Virus record (IMG/VR): IMGVR_UViG_3300037340_000026
Location: 1 to 64,000 of that record
Length of the DNA stretch: 64,000 nt
DNA from: a virus
Strand: one strand, 5' to 3'
Below are positions 50,094 through 57,418 of this stretch, one piece after another; within the stretch, counting starts at the first letter, position 1; every line of letters begins with the position of its first letter. Under the pieces are notes generated by a model. The model was not told where the DNA came from. It saw only the letters and a list, made by a program, of their open reading frames with translations, and did not search any database. The translations under genes and the position numbers were made by a program.

Positions 50094-50281
50094 TGCGTTT
50101 CGAGGTCGAACTCAAGAAGCTAATCGAAGCCGATCTCGTGCGATTGCATGAAGAACTCGGCCTCGGATTAGCCGTGAAAGATTACGGTCAATACCGAGAA
50201 TACGTCGGAAGAATCTCGGCTTTAAATAAAGTCTCTGGCGAGTTCTTCAGCGAAGTTGAAACCAAAGTAAACAAGGACTAA
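50093..50281 (+). CDS. Small coiled-coil protein
   Basis: 62 residues from ATG 50093 (TAATG overlap). FEVELKKLIEADLVRLHEEL and YREYVGRISALNKVSGEFF: helical, charged. Similar small proteins accompany head genes; role unknown. Confidence 0.55.
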   Translation: MRFEVELKKLIEADLVRLHEELGLGLAVKDYGQYREYVGRISALNKVSGEFFSEVETKVNKD

Positions 50282-50284
50282 CGC

Positions 50285-50719
50285 ATGCCGGTCACGGCCA
50301 TCAAACAGGCGGAATTCGACCCGAAGCGGGAAATTATCGACAAGCTGGGCGATATTTCGCAGGTTGAGATTGCTCAGAACGAAGTTCTACTTGCAATTTA
50401 TATGCGCCCGGAGAAATCCGCTGGCGGAATCATCCTCACCGACAACAATCGGAAGGAAGATCGCTATCAGGGTAAGGTCGGATTGGTCGTGAAGATCGGC
50501 GGCGCGTGTCGATTCAAGCGCGTTGATGCGAAAACCGGCATCGAGTACGGGCTGGACATTCAATTGCACGATTGGGTGGTCGTCCGGCAGTCCGATACCT
50601 GGACGCTTGATATTAACGCTGACCAAAAGGCGCTCAAACTTGAAGATTTCGTCGCATGCCGACTGGTGTACGACGATCAAATTCGCATGCGAGTTCCTTC
50701 GCCAGGGATGGTCTGGTGA
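50285..50719 (+). CDS. GroES-like (Cpn10 fold) head-region protein
   Basis: 144 residues. VLLAIYMRPEKSAGGIILTD, then RYQGKVGLVVKIGG, follows the GroES barrel pattern including the mobile-loop-like insertion (EKSAGGIIL) and the GKV strand; the end VACRLVYDDQIRMRV completes the barrel. It may help capsid folding or act as a structural barrel. Not a canonical GroES: the C-terminal strand and DWVVVR section diverge. Confidence 0.65.
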   Translation: MPVTAIKQAEFDPKREIIDKLGDISQVEIAQNEVLLAIYMRPEKSAGGIILTDNNRKEDRYQGKVGLVVKIGGACRFKRVDAKTGIEYGLDIQLHDWVVVRQSDTWTLDINADQKALKLEDFVACRLVYDDQIRMRVPSPGMVW

Positions 50720-51678
50720 TGGCCACTGAAAACGACGAAGTCACCCTCGACATCGACGCTCTCGACGCTGCAAAGGCCAAGAAAGAGGCCGACAGGGGTA
50801 AACCAGCCGATTCCGAGCCCGAAGTCGTCGTCGATGCTGAATTGGCGCCAAAAACTGACGACAAAACGGTCCTCACACCAGAAGACGGCCTTGATAAGCT
50901 GAAGAAACAGCTCGAAGCCGAGCGCAGCGGGCGCATTGCGGCGGAAGCACGCGCTAACGAGTCCGCTAACGCTGAGGCTGCGGCCCGCGGTGATGTCCAG
51001 AAGAGCCACCTGGAGCAAATTCAGGGCGCGATTGAGAACGCGAACAAAACCAAGGGCATTCTGAAGGCAAAATATGCCGAAGCGGCCGCCATTGGCGATT
51101 GGGGCGCCGCTGCCGAAGTCCAAAGCGAGATGGCCGACAACGCCGCCGATATTCGGCAGCTAAAGACCGGCGAAACCGCGCTCAAAAACGCGCCGAAGCC
51201 GATGCCGCGCGCGCCAGTTGACCCCGTGGAGGCGTTTTGCAAGCAACTCTCGGGGCCATCCGCCACATGGGTGCGCGCGCATCCGGAATTCGTGACGGAT
51301 CCGCACAAGCAGCGGCAAATGTTGGCTGCGCACGAACTCGCCATCGCGCGTGGCAACACGGCGGATACCGATCCGTACTTCAAGTCGATCGAGAAAACCC
51401 TCGATCTGACGGCGCCCGCAGCACTCGTGCCCCCGCACGTCGACGACCCGGAACCCATGGTCGACACCGCTGCCAAAGCCACCGGCGGCCGCAGCGCCGC
51501 GCCAGCCGCAGCCCCAGTCAGTCGCAGCGGCAATGGCGCTGGCGGTCGGCCTGGTGTCGTGAAACTCGGCCCGCAGCAGCGCGAGATGGCAAGAAATCTG
51601 TTCCCGGATTCCAAGGATCCGGATCTGGAATACGCGAAGAATATGACGCCTGAGGAAAGAAAGAGAGGTCCCGTATGA
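50719..51678 (+). CDS. Scaffolding protein
   Basis: 319 residues from ATG 50719 (TGATG overlap). Acidic, highly helical N-terminal two thirds with coiled coil (LDKLKKQLEAERSGRIAAEA, LEQIQGAIENANKTKGIL), then a Pro/Ala linker and a basic C-terminal tail (REMARNLFPDS...EERKRGPV). This composition and its place between portal and capsid fit a prohead scaffold. Confidence 0.65.
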   Translation: MATENDEVTLDIDALDAAKAKKEADRGKPADSEPEVVVDAELAPKTDDKTVLTPEDGLDKLKKQLEAERSGRIAAEARANESANAEAAARGDVQKSHLEQIQGAIENANKTKGILKAKYAEAAAIGDWGAAAEVQSEMADNAADIRQLKTGETALKNAPKPMPRAPVDPVEAFCKQLSGPSATWVRAHPEFVTDPHKQRQMLAAHELAIARGNTADTDPYFKSIEKTLDLTAPAALVPPHVDDPEPMVDTAAKATGGRSAAPAAAPVSRSGNGAGGRPGVVKLGPQQREMARNLFPDSKDPDLEYAKNMTPEERKRGPV

Positions 51679-52268
51679 GCACCGAAAACCCCGTTCCCCA
51701 GCGTCGTCCCGGTCCGCATGCGCCGCTGCCTACTGCGGGCGCCCCCGCCGAAGTAGCCGCCGCGAGTCCTGCGCCTCACCCTGACGCCCCAGTCACGGCC
51801 CGCGAGGAAGACCCGCGCGCCCGAGCCGCCCGTCGCGCGCTCGAGCTGCGCGAGCATGGGTCACTCGAGGAGGGCACTGACAAGTTCTACATCGACCCGC
51901 GCGTCATTCCAGACGGCTGGTCGTACGAATGGAGAACGCTGACGGTCCTCGGTAAGGAAGATCCGTCATACGCAGTCAACTTAGCGCGCAAGGGCTGGGA
52001 AGCGGTTCCCCGCGCGCGTCACCCGGAGATGATGCCTGAGAACTATCCCGGAAACACCATCGTGCGCGATGGGCAAATGCTGATGGAGCGTCCGAAGGAA
52101 ATTACCGACGAGGCCAAGGCAAAGGACTATCGCAACGCGCGCGAACAGGTACGGGCCAAAGAAACGCAGCTAGGCGCGGCACCGGTCGGTCAGTTCGAAC
52201 GCGACAACAAGGGCGCGCCGATGGCTGCCGTGAAGAAGAGTTACGAGTCAATACCGATCCCGGAATGA
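51675..52268 (+). CDS. Head-region structural protein
   Basis: 197 residues, ATGA overlap. A Pro/Ala-rich disordered start, then FYIDPRVIPDGWSYEWRTLTV, YAVNLARKGWEAVPRARHPE and MLMERPKEITDEAKAK, a conserved pattern in phages of this type close to the capsid gene. Role not established. Confidence 0.65.
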   Translation: MSTENPVPQRRPGPHAPLPTAGAPAEVAAASPAPHPDAPVTAREEDPRARAARRALELREHGSLEEGTDKFYIDPRVIPDGWSYEWRTLTVLGKEDPSYAVNLARKGWEAVPRARHPEMMPENYPGNTIVRDGQMLMERPKEITDEAKAKDYRNAREQVRAKETQLGAAPVGQFERDNKGAPMAAVKKSYESIPIPE

Positions 52269-52408
52269 GCCATGATCAAACCAACGATCACCGTGAGACC
52301 ATGAGAGAAATTCTCTCTTACGCCGCTGGTGGACTCGTAGCTATGGGGATCTACCTCGGCTATTGGTGGTGGCGCAATTATTTTGGCAAACCATCATATT
52401 GGGATTGA
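52265..52408 (+). CDS. 47-residue membrane protein
   Basis: ATG 52265 overlaps the previous stop. A membrane segment (ILSYAAGGLVAMGIYLGYWWW) followed by an aromatic tail. A membrane peptide inside a head operon is unusual. Confidence 0.5.
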   Translation: MSHDQTNDHRETMREILSYAAGGLVAMGIYLGYWWWRNYFGKPSYWD

Positions 52409-52444
52409 GAAGGTTAGTCAGGAACTAATGGAGCACTCCAGAAC

Positions 52445-52882
52445 ATGAACGCACTCGCTGCTAAAAATACGCGCGGCCTTCCAAATCTGCTGACTCCTGA
52501 GATGCAGACGCAGTGGATGCTGGAATTCCTCAATCCGAAAGGAATCACGTGGGAATTCGGCCCTCCGGCACGATTCGATCAATTCGGCAACGAATATGTA
52601 GAACTGCTGTTGTGCGGTCCAGTGCCATCCCGCTTGAACCTTAGCGAGTGTCTAGTGACGTTTGCGCGCAGTCCTGAAGGCGCGCTGCGAGAATACGAAC
52701 GCGTATTGCTCAATTTCTTGGGGGGCAGCCGCCATATTGTCTGGCGGATAGAGCCGGAAGTTCATCAAGAAGGGAGCCGCCAGCGCGATCTGTACTACGT
52801 GTATTCGCGCTTATCGGCCTACCCAGAAAAGGCTACACAAAGGTCCCCAGTCCTACTTGAGTCTGTCACAGGCTCGGCGTAG
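52445..52882 (+). CDS. Hypothetical virion-region protein
   Basis: 145 residues. MQTQWMLEFLNPKGITWEFG, GNEYVELLLCGPVPSRLNL and ALREYERVLLNFLGG suggest a mixed alpha/beta fold. No motif recognised. Confidence 0.5.
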   Translation: MNALAAKNTRGLPNLLTPEMQTQWMLEFLNPKGITWEFGPPARFDQFGNEYVELLLCGPVPSRLNLSECLVTFARSPEGALREYERVLLNFLGGSRHIVWRIEPEVHQEGSRQRDLYYVYSRLSAYPEKATQRSPVLLESVTGSA

Positions 52883-52925
52883 GCTTCGCGTCGGAGCGTC
52901 TTCCCAACTATTTAAGGAAATTCCC

Positions 52926-53300
52926 ATGTCAGCTAATCTCGTCTCCGTTATCGTCGCTATCGCCAAAGGCGCCAGCGTCAACAGCCCAACTGGTGCGGCC
53001 TTCGCCTCGACCAGTGTTGTCGTTACCGATTCCAGCGGCACGCCGCAGCCGGCCGTGCTTCTGACCGGCGCCGAAACCCCTACCCCCTGGGCATTCTCGA
53101 CCAGCGTCAATGTCGGAGCTGGCGCAGCAGTGGCCACCGATCTTGATGCCAACGGCGCAACGCTCGGTACGCCGGTGTCTCAGTCGTTCACCGAAGCCGG
53201 CTCGCCGCCGACCTTCCTGCCGACCACGGGAATTTCCGTAACGCCAGTCACGGCATCGGTCGCCGCGTCGGCTTCTCTCAAGAGCGCCCTCAAGCGCTAA
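52926..53300 (+). CDS. Beta-rich virion protein
   Basis: 124 residues from ATG 52926 (AGGAA site). Ig-like beta composition (VSVIVAIAKGASVNSPTG, VNVGAGAAVATDLDANG) like small decoration or fibre-base proteins. Function by context only. Confidence 0.55.
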   Translation: MSANLVSVIVAIAKGASVNSPTGAAFASTSVVVTDSSGTPQPAVLLTGAETPTPWAFSTSVNVGAGAAVATDLDANGATLGTPVSQSFTEAGSPPTFLPTTGISVTPVTASVAASASLKSALKR

Positions 53301-53310
53301 GCCGCGCGCC

Positions 53311-53529
53311 ATGACCCGGCAGACATGGGAAGAGGAACTCGATTCTCGCCGTTTGGCGCGGATCGAGTGTCTTCTTGAAGAAATCCGGAATCGACTGCCC
53401 CCACCTCCTCAATACAAGCCGACGACGGCGATTGTCGTTGTCGTCGATCAGGCAGTTCCATCAATTCAACGAACAGATTTCCGGTCCTTACCGGAAAACA
53501 CCGACGCGCAATTCCCCCGCGCGCGGTAA
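53311..53529 (+). CDS. Small hypothetical protein
   Basis: 72 residues. A charged helix (WEEELDSRRLARIECLLEEI) then Pro-rich and basic C-terminus. Ends just before a strong terminator. Confidence 0.5.
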   Translation: MTRQTWEEELDSRRLARIECLLEEIRNRLPPPPQYKPTTAIVVVVDQAVPSIQRTDFRSLPENTDAQFPRAR

Positions 53530-53534
53530 ACCTG

Positions 53535-53558
53535 AAGCCCGGTTCGCCGGGCTTTTTT
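53535..53558 (+). terminator. Rho-independent terminator
   Basis: Stem AAGCCCGG / CCGGGCTT with a TTCG tetraloop followed by a run of six T, a textbook hairpin. Confidence 0.9.
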
Positions 53559-53567
53559 ATGTCCCGC

Positions 53568-53595
53568 TTGACATTCGACGCGTCTCGTATAAATA
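53568..53595 (+). promoter_or_regulatory. Promoter before the capsid genes
   Basis: TTGACA at 53568-53573 followed by TATAAATA at 53588-53595; the spacing is 14-16 bases depending on the hexamer chosen, slightly short. It lies just past the terminator and 104 bases before the decoration gene. Confidence 0.5.
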
Positions 53596-53698
53596 ATCCG
53601 CGCCTACGGACTGCCCGGCGCAGTTCTTGATTACAAAAGTTTTCGGTCCTCCATAGTCTCGGCGACCATGCGACCCCTGATCATCAGGAGTCCTTCGC

Positions 53699-54319
53699 AT
53701 GGCTTCGAATGTAAGCGGACCTTTTGGCTTCACGCAGCGCTCAGGAACTGGCAGTGCGCCGACCTATGAGCAGGTAGGCTACCGCAACGGCGGCATTGCC
53801 TACAACGCGGCCGCCATCTACTTCGGCGATCCGGTCGTCCCCACGAGCACGAGTGCTGGGACGCTTGTGCAAGCCGCAGGCGCAGCAGGCGCCAGCACGC
53901 TCACGATGGCCGGCATCTTCTACGGCTGTAAATATCTCTCGACCGCGCAGAAGCGCGTCATCTGGTCGAACTACTGGCCCGGCTCAGATGTCGTCGTTGG
54001 TGCTCAGTCCAGCATCGAAGCCTACGTCTGCAACGATCCGAACGCGCAGTTCCTTTGCCAGAGCGACTCCACCGGCGTGACGCAGACGGATGTCGGCGCA
54101 AACTTCGATTTCAACATCGGCACTGGTAACGCAGCGAATGGACTCTCGGGAGCCTATCTGTTGCATACCGGCGTCGTAACGGCAGCCTACCCGTTCCGCC
54201 TCGTGGCTCTCGTCTTGGAACCGCCAGGGGCGCCTGGCACCGCAAGTGGGGCGTACAACTACGCGGTCGTGGCGTTTAACAACGTCCAGACCAAAGTCAC
54301 GTTGGCCTACAACGCCTGA
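53699..54319 (+). CDS. Head decoration / cement-like protein
   Basis: 206 residues with an AGGAGT site. GPFGFTQRSGTGSAPTYEQ, FYGCKYLSTAQKRVIWSNYW, AYVCNDPNAQFLCQSD: a beta-rich fold matching small head proteins that precede the major capsid gene in related phages. Probably decorates or stabilises the capsid. Confidence 0.65.
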   Translation: MASNVSGPFGFTQRSGTGSAPTYEQVGYRNGGIAYNAAAIYFGDPVVPTSTSAGTLVQAAGAAGASTLTMAGIFYGCKYLSTAQKRVIWSNYWPGSDVVVGAQSSIEAYVCNDPNAQFLCQSDSTGVTQTDVGANFDFNIGTGNAANGLSGAYLLHTGVVTAAYPFRLVALVLEPPGAPGTASGAYNYAVVAFNNVQTKVTLAYNA

Positions 54320-54321
54320 TC

Positions 54322-54855
54322 ATGAGCAATTCATTCGACATCGATCTCTCCGAATACGTGCCGTTTGAGCGCGTGTCGGATGAGGATTTGGCCAAATACA
54401 GGCTGCTGAACAGATGCCGCATGTCGGACACGGGTTGCTGGATCTGGACTGGCCCTACGAACGGTAAAGGGTATGGCGTGTTCTACATCGGAACGAAGAA
54501 TCGCCACGCACACCGCATCAGTTATGAGGTTTTCAAGGGCGCGATACCAGTTGGTTTGCATGTACTGCACGCATGCGACAACCCGTTATGCGTGAATCCA
54601 GCGCATCTGCGTGCTGGTACGCCAAAGGACAACGCGATTGATCGAGAAACTCGCGGACGCCGCGACGTGCGTGGCGAACAGATTGGAACGTCGAAGCTGA
54701 CTGAGCAAGATGTTCGCGAGATCAAGGCGTCTTCAGGCGTCTCGCAAAAAGTATTGGCTGAAAAGTATGGCGTCAAGCCGACGCACATTTGGCGCATTCG
54801 GACCGGCAAAAGTTGGGCGCATGTTAGCGCCGTGGAGAACATAGATGGCCGTTAA
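54322..54855 (+). CDS. HNH_3-type homing endonuclease
   Basis: 177 residues. CWIWTGPTNGKGYGVFYIG, HRISYEVFKGAIPVGLHVLH and ACDNPLCVNPAHLRAGTPKDN carry the HNH_3 signature (H-R, C-D-N, N-P-x-H-L). A C-terminal helix-turn-helix (KVLAEKYGVKPTHIWRI) binds DNA. Inserted between decoration and capsid genes and overlapping the capsid start by 11 bases. Confidence 0.9.
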   Translation: MSNSFDIDLSEYVPFERVSDEDLAKYRLLNRCRMSDTGCWIWTGPTNGKGYGVFYIGTKNRHAHRISYEVFKGAIPVGLHVLHACDNPLCVNPAHLRAGTPKDNAIDRETRGRRDVRGEQIGTSKLTEQDVREIKASSGVSQKVLAEKYGVKPTHIWRIRTGKSWAHVSAVENIDGR

Positions 54856-55759
54856 TCTCGCTGCTATCAAAGACCTACTGTTGCCGGGTCTCCGTGGAAT
54901 CACGGGAAAATATCAGCAAATTCCGTCGCAATATGACAAAGTTTTCACCAAGTTCAACTCGAAGCTCGCCCTCGAGCGCACCGCCGAGATGCGCTACCTC
55001 GGACTCGCGCAGCTCAAGACCGAAGGCGGTCAGACGCAGTTCGACAACAACGCCGGTGAGCGCTACGTCTACAACCAGGAGCACATTGAGATCGCGCTCG
55101 GCTACGCGATGACCCGCAAGGCGATCGACGACAACCTGTACAAAACTCAGTTCCATCCGTCGAATCTCGGCCTGATGGAGTCGTTCCACCAAACGATGGA
55201 AATCTACGCGGCGAACGTGCTGAACACGGCGACCACGTACAACGCCAATGTCGGCGGCGATGGCGTTGCGCTATGCGCGACCACGCATCCGATCGACGGC
55301 GTCACGATTGCGAACACGCCGACCACGCAGGTTGACCTGAACGAGGCGACGCTGCTCAACGGAATGATCGGGATTCGCACGAACTTTCGCGATCAGGCGA
55401 ACCTCAAGGTATTCGCGCGTGGCCGTAAGCTGATTATTCCGCCGCAACTGGAACCGGTGGCGATTCGCCTGACCAAGACCGAGCTGCGCCCCGGCACGGC
55501 GGACAACGATGTCAACGCGATCCTGTCCACGGCCGGCGGCATCCCTGAGGGCTACATGGTCATGGACTTCCTGACCTCAGCATTCGCGTGGTACCTGCTG
55601 ACCAACATCGCGGGACTGGCGTTCATGGACCGCATTCCGTTCGAAACGGATATGCAGGTGGACTTCGTGACTGACAATTTGCTCGTCAAGGGCTACCAAC
55701 GTTACTCGTTCAACTATTTCAATTGGCGCGCACTTTTCGGCTCGTTCCCGACGTCGTAA
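54845..55759 (+). CDS. Major capsid protein
   Basis: 304 residues. ALERTAEMRYLGLAQLKTEGG, RYVYNQEHIEIALGYAMTRK, ALCATTHPIDGVTIANT, GRKLIIPPQLEPVAIRL and VMDFLTSAFAWYLLTNIAG match Mu F-like / HK97-fold capsid proteins of this size. The start is at 54845, inside the preceding HNH gene. Confidence 0.85.
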   Translation: MAVNLAAIKDLLLPGLRGITGKYQQIPSQYDKVFTKFNSKLALERTAEMRYLGLAQLKTEGGQTQFDNNAGERYVYNQEHIEIALGYAMTRKAIDDNLYKTQFHPSNLGLMESFHQTMEIYAANVLNTATTYNANVGGDGVALCATTHPIDGVTIANTPTTQVDLNEATLLNGMIGIRTNFRDQANLKVFARGRKLIIPPQLEPVAIRLTKTELRPGTADNDVNAILSTAGGIPEGYMVMDFLTSAFAWYLLTNIAGLAFMDRIPFETDMQVDFVTDNLLVKGYQRYSFNYFNWRALFGSFPTS

Positions 55760-55774
55760 CGGTAGGAGTCCTCA

Positions 55775-56353
55775 ATGGCCTATCTTCCAGGAACGAGCAG
55801 CGCCTACCCGGATATCACGGGTGGGCAGCTCACGCAGACTAACGGCGACCCCATCACGCCTGGGACCGTTTTCACTGGTCCGGTGATTGCCGGCAACATT
55901 CTGGCAAGCGACGGTTCGAACGTGCTCGCTGGCGCGGGTTCCTCTCAGGGCACCGCGAATGCTGGCTACACGCTGATGGCGCAGTCGTGCGTCGTCAAGC
56001 AGGCTACGAACAACGGCATTGCCGGGCAGTTCGTGTGCCCAATCGTGATTCCGGCGCAGTCGCAGATACTGCGCATCACGCTGAATGTGACGACTGCCTT
56101 TACTGGAACTGCGACAACGCTCGGTGTTGGCACGAGTGCATCCGCGACCGCACTGACGGCGGCGAATGCCGTCGTGACGTCCGGAGCATTGGGCCAAGTT
56201 TCGGTGTCTCCCAGCACTGGCGCGACGCAGATCGGAAACTGGGACAACGTCGGAAATACCGACGTGCAGATCGTTTTGCTATCGACCAACACCGGAAGCG
56301 GCGTTGGGACGCTGACAGTTGAATACGTTCAAGGTATCAATCTCGCAAGCTGA
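55775..56353 (+). CDS. Beta-rich structural protein (decoration/fibre base)
   Basis: 192 residues with an AGGAGT site. GGQLTQTNGDPITPGTVFTG, FVCPIVIPAQSQILRITLNV and TLTVEYVQG suggest an immunoglobulin-like virion domain. No catalytic motif. Confidence 0.6.
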   Translation: MAYLPGTSSAYPDITGGQLTQTNGDPITPGTVFTGPVIAGNILASDGSNVLAGAGSSQGTANAGYTLMAQSCVVKQATNNGIAGQFVCPIVIPAQSQILRITLNVTTAFTGTATTLGVGTSASATALTAANAVVTSGALGQVSVSPSTGATQIGNWDNVGNTDVQIVLLSTNTGSGVGTLTVEYVQGINLAS

Positions 56354-56363
56354 GGACTGAATT

Positions 56364-56693
56364 ATGAAAGGCGGCAGAAAACATCGAGAGGCCGGCGGCG
56401 AGAACGAGGCCGAAGAGGACATCAAGGAAAAGCCCGAAGCGCGTACCAACGCGAAGAAGATCGACGACGAGGCCGAGGAACTCAAGAAAGGCGGTCGCGC
56501 GAAGAAAGCCCGCGGCGGCAAGCTCGTCGGCAAGGTAGAGGGCGAGAAGGGCGCCATGCACGCCGGCCGCAAGCCGCGCAAGTCGGGTGGCCGCACTGGC
56601 TCCGAGGCACAGCCGTTCACCGGCGCGCGTAGGGGTACCGATGCTCCGGGCCGCAAGATGATGAAGGGCGAACTCGAGGGCGGCGAGGATTGA
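56364..56693 (+). CDS. Lys/Gly-rich small head-region protein
   Basis: 109 residues made largely of Lys, Glu, Gly and Arg (RKHREAGGENEAEEDIKEK, KKGGRAKKARGGKLVGKVEG). Probably disordered and nucleic-acid-binding. Similar style to the 49113 product. Confidence 0.55.
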   Translation: MKGGRKHREAGGENEAEEDIKEKPEARTNAKKIDDEAEELKKGGRAKKARGGKLVGKVEGEKGAMHAGRKPRKSGGRTGSEAQPFTGARRGTDAPGRKMMKGELEGGED

Positions 56694-56773
56694 TCTGAAT
56701 GGTGTAGGGCGATGGCCCACTGGTTGACGGACGGGCCTCTTCACGAGGCTCGTTCCATTTTTGGAGTACGTGA

Positions 56774-57418
56774 ATGCGTCCGATAATTGCCACAGTAGGG
56801 CCTCTCGCAGCGGCTAACACCAGCAACATAGCGGCCTCGCAGACGCCAGCCGGCGCCGGTGCGATGACGCTGAACGGATCGCTGGTCGCCAGCGGCATCG
56901 CGATCCTCGACAATCCGCGGCGCGTGCTGATCACGACGGCCGATACGACGACGGTGTTTACAGTCACGGGCACCACGCCGACTGGGACAGCGATCTCGGA
57001 TGCGTTCAAGGTCGTCGCAGGTGCCTCGTACACCGGTCAAGATTTCAAGACCGTAACGTCCATCACGACTAACCAGGGCACGACGGCTGCCGTAACGGTG
57101 GGCACGAACGGGATCGGATCCACCCCTTGGGTGCGCACGGATGAGTGGGCCAATCCGGCGCTGTCGATCCAGTGCGACGTGTCTGGCACCGTGAACTACA
57201 CCGTTCAGGCTTCGAACGACGATCCGAACGATCCGACGAATCCCGTACTGCCGAGTGCGATGACGTGGATCAGCACGAATGATCCGGCAGGCGTCGCCGC
57301 GACGGGCGCGATCTTGACGAACTACCTGTTCGCGCCGCGGTACGTGCGAATTTTATTGAACAGCGGGACCGGATCAGTAACCGCGACGGTGACTCAATAC
57401 AACGTGGTGAACCGATGA
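56774..57418 (+). CDS. Beta-rich structural protein
   Basis: 214 residues. MRPIIATVGPLAAANTSNIA, then long Thr/Val/Gly beta strands, WANPALSIQCDVSGTVNYTV and FAPRYVRILLNSGTGSVTATV. Resembles virion proteins placed after capsids. It is the last before the fibre genes and overlaps the next start (ATGA). Confidence 0.6.
   Translation: MRPIIATVGPLAAANTSNIAASQTPAGAGAMTLNGSLVASGIAILDNPRRVLITTADTTTVFTVTGTTPTGTAISDAFKVVAGASYTGQDFKTVTSITTNQGTTAAVTVGTNGIGSTPWVRTDEWANPALSIQCDVSGTVNYTVQASNDDPNDPTNPVLPSAMTWISTNDPAGVAATGAILTNYLFAPRYVRILLNSGTGSVTATVTQYNVVNR

Noticed and set aside
56731-56765. Terminator before the 56774 gene
   Set aside because: The GCCTC/GAGGC hairpin has only five pairs and its T-run begins about nine bases later; too weak to call.
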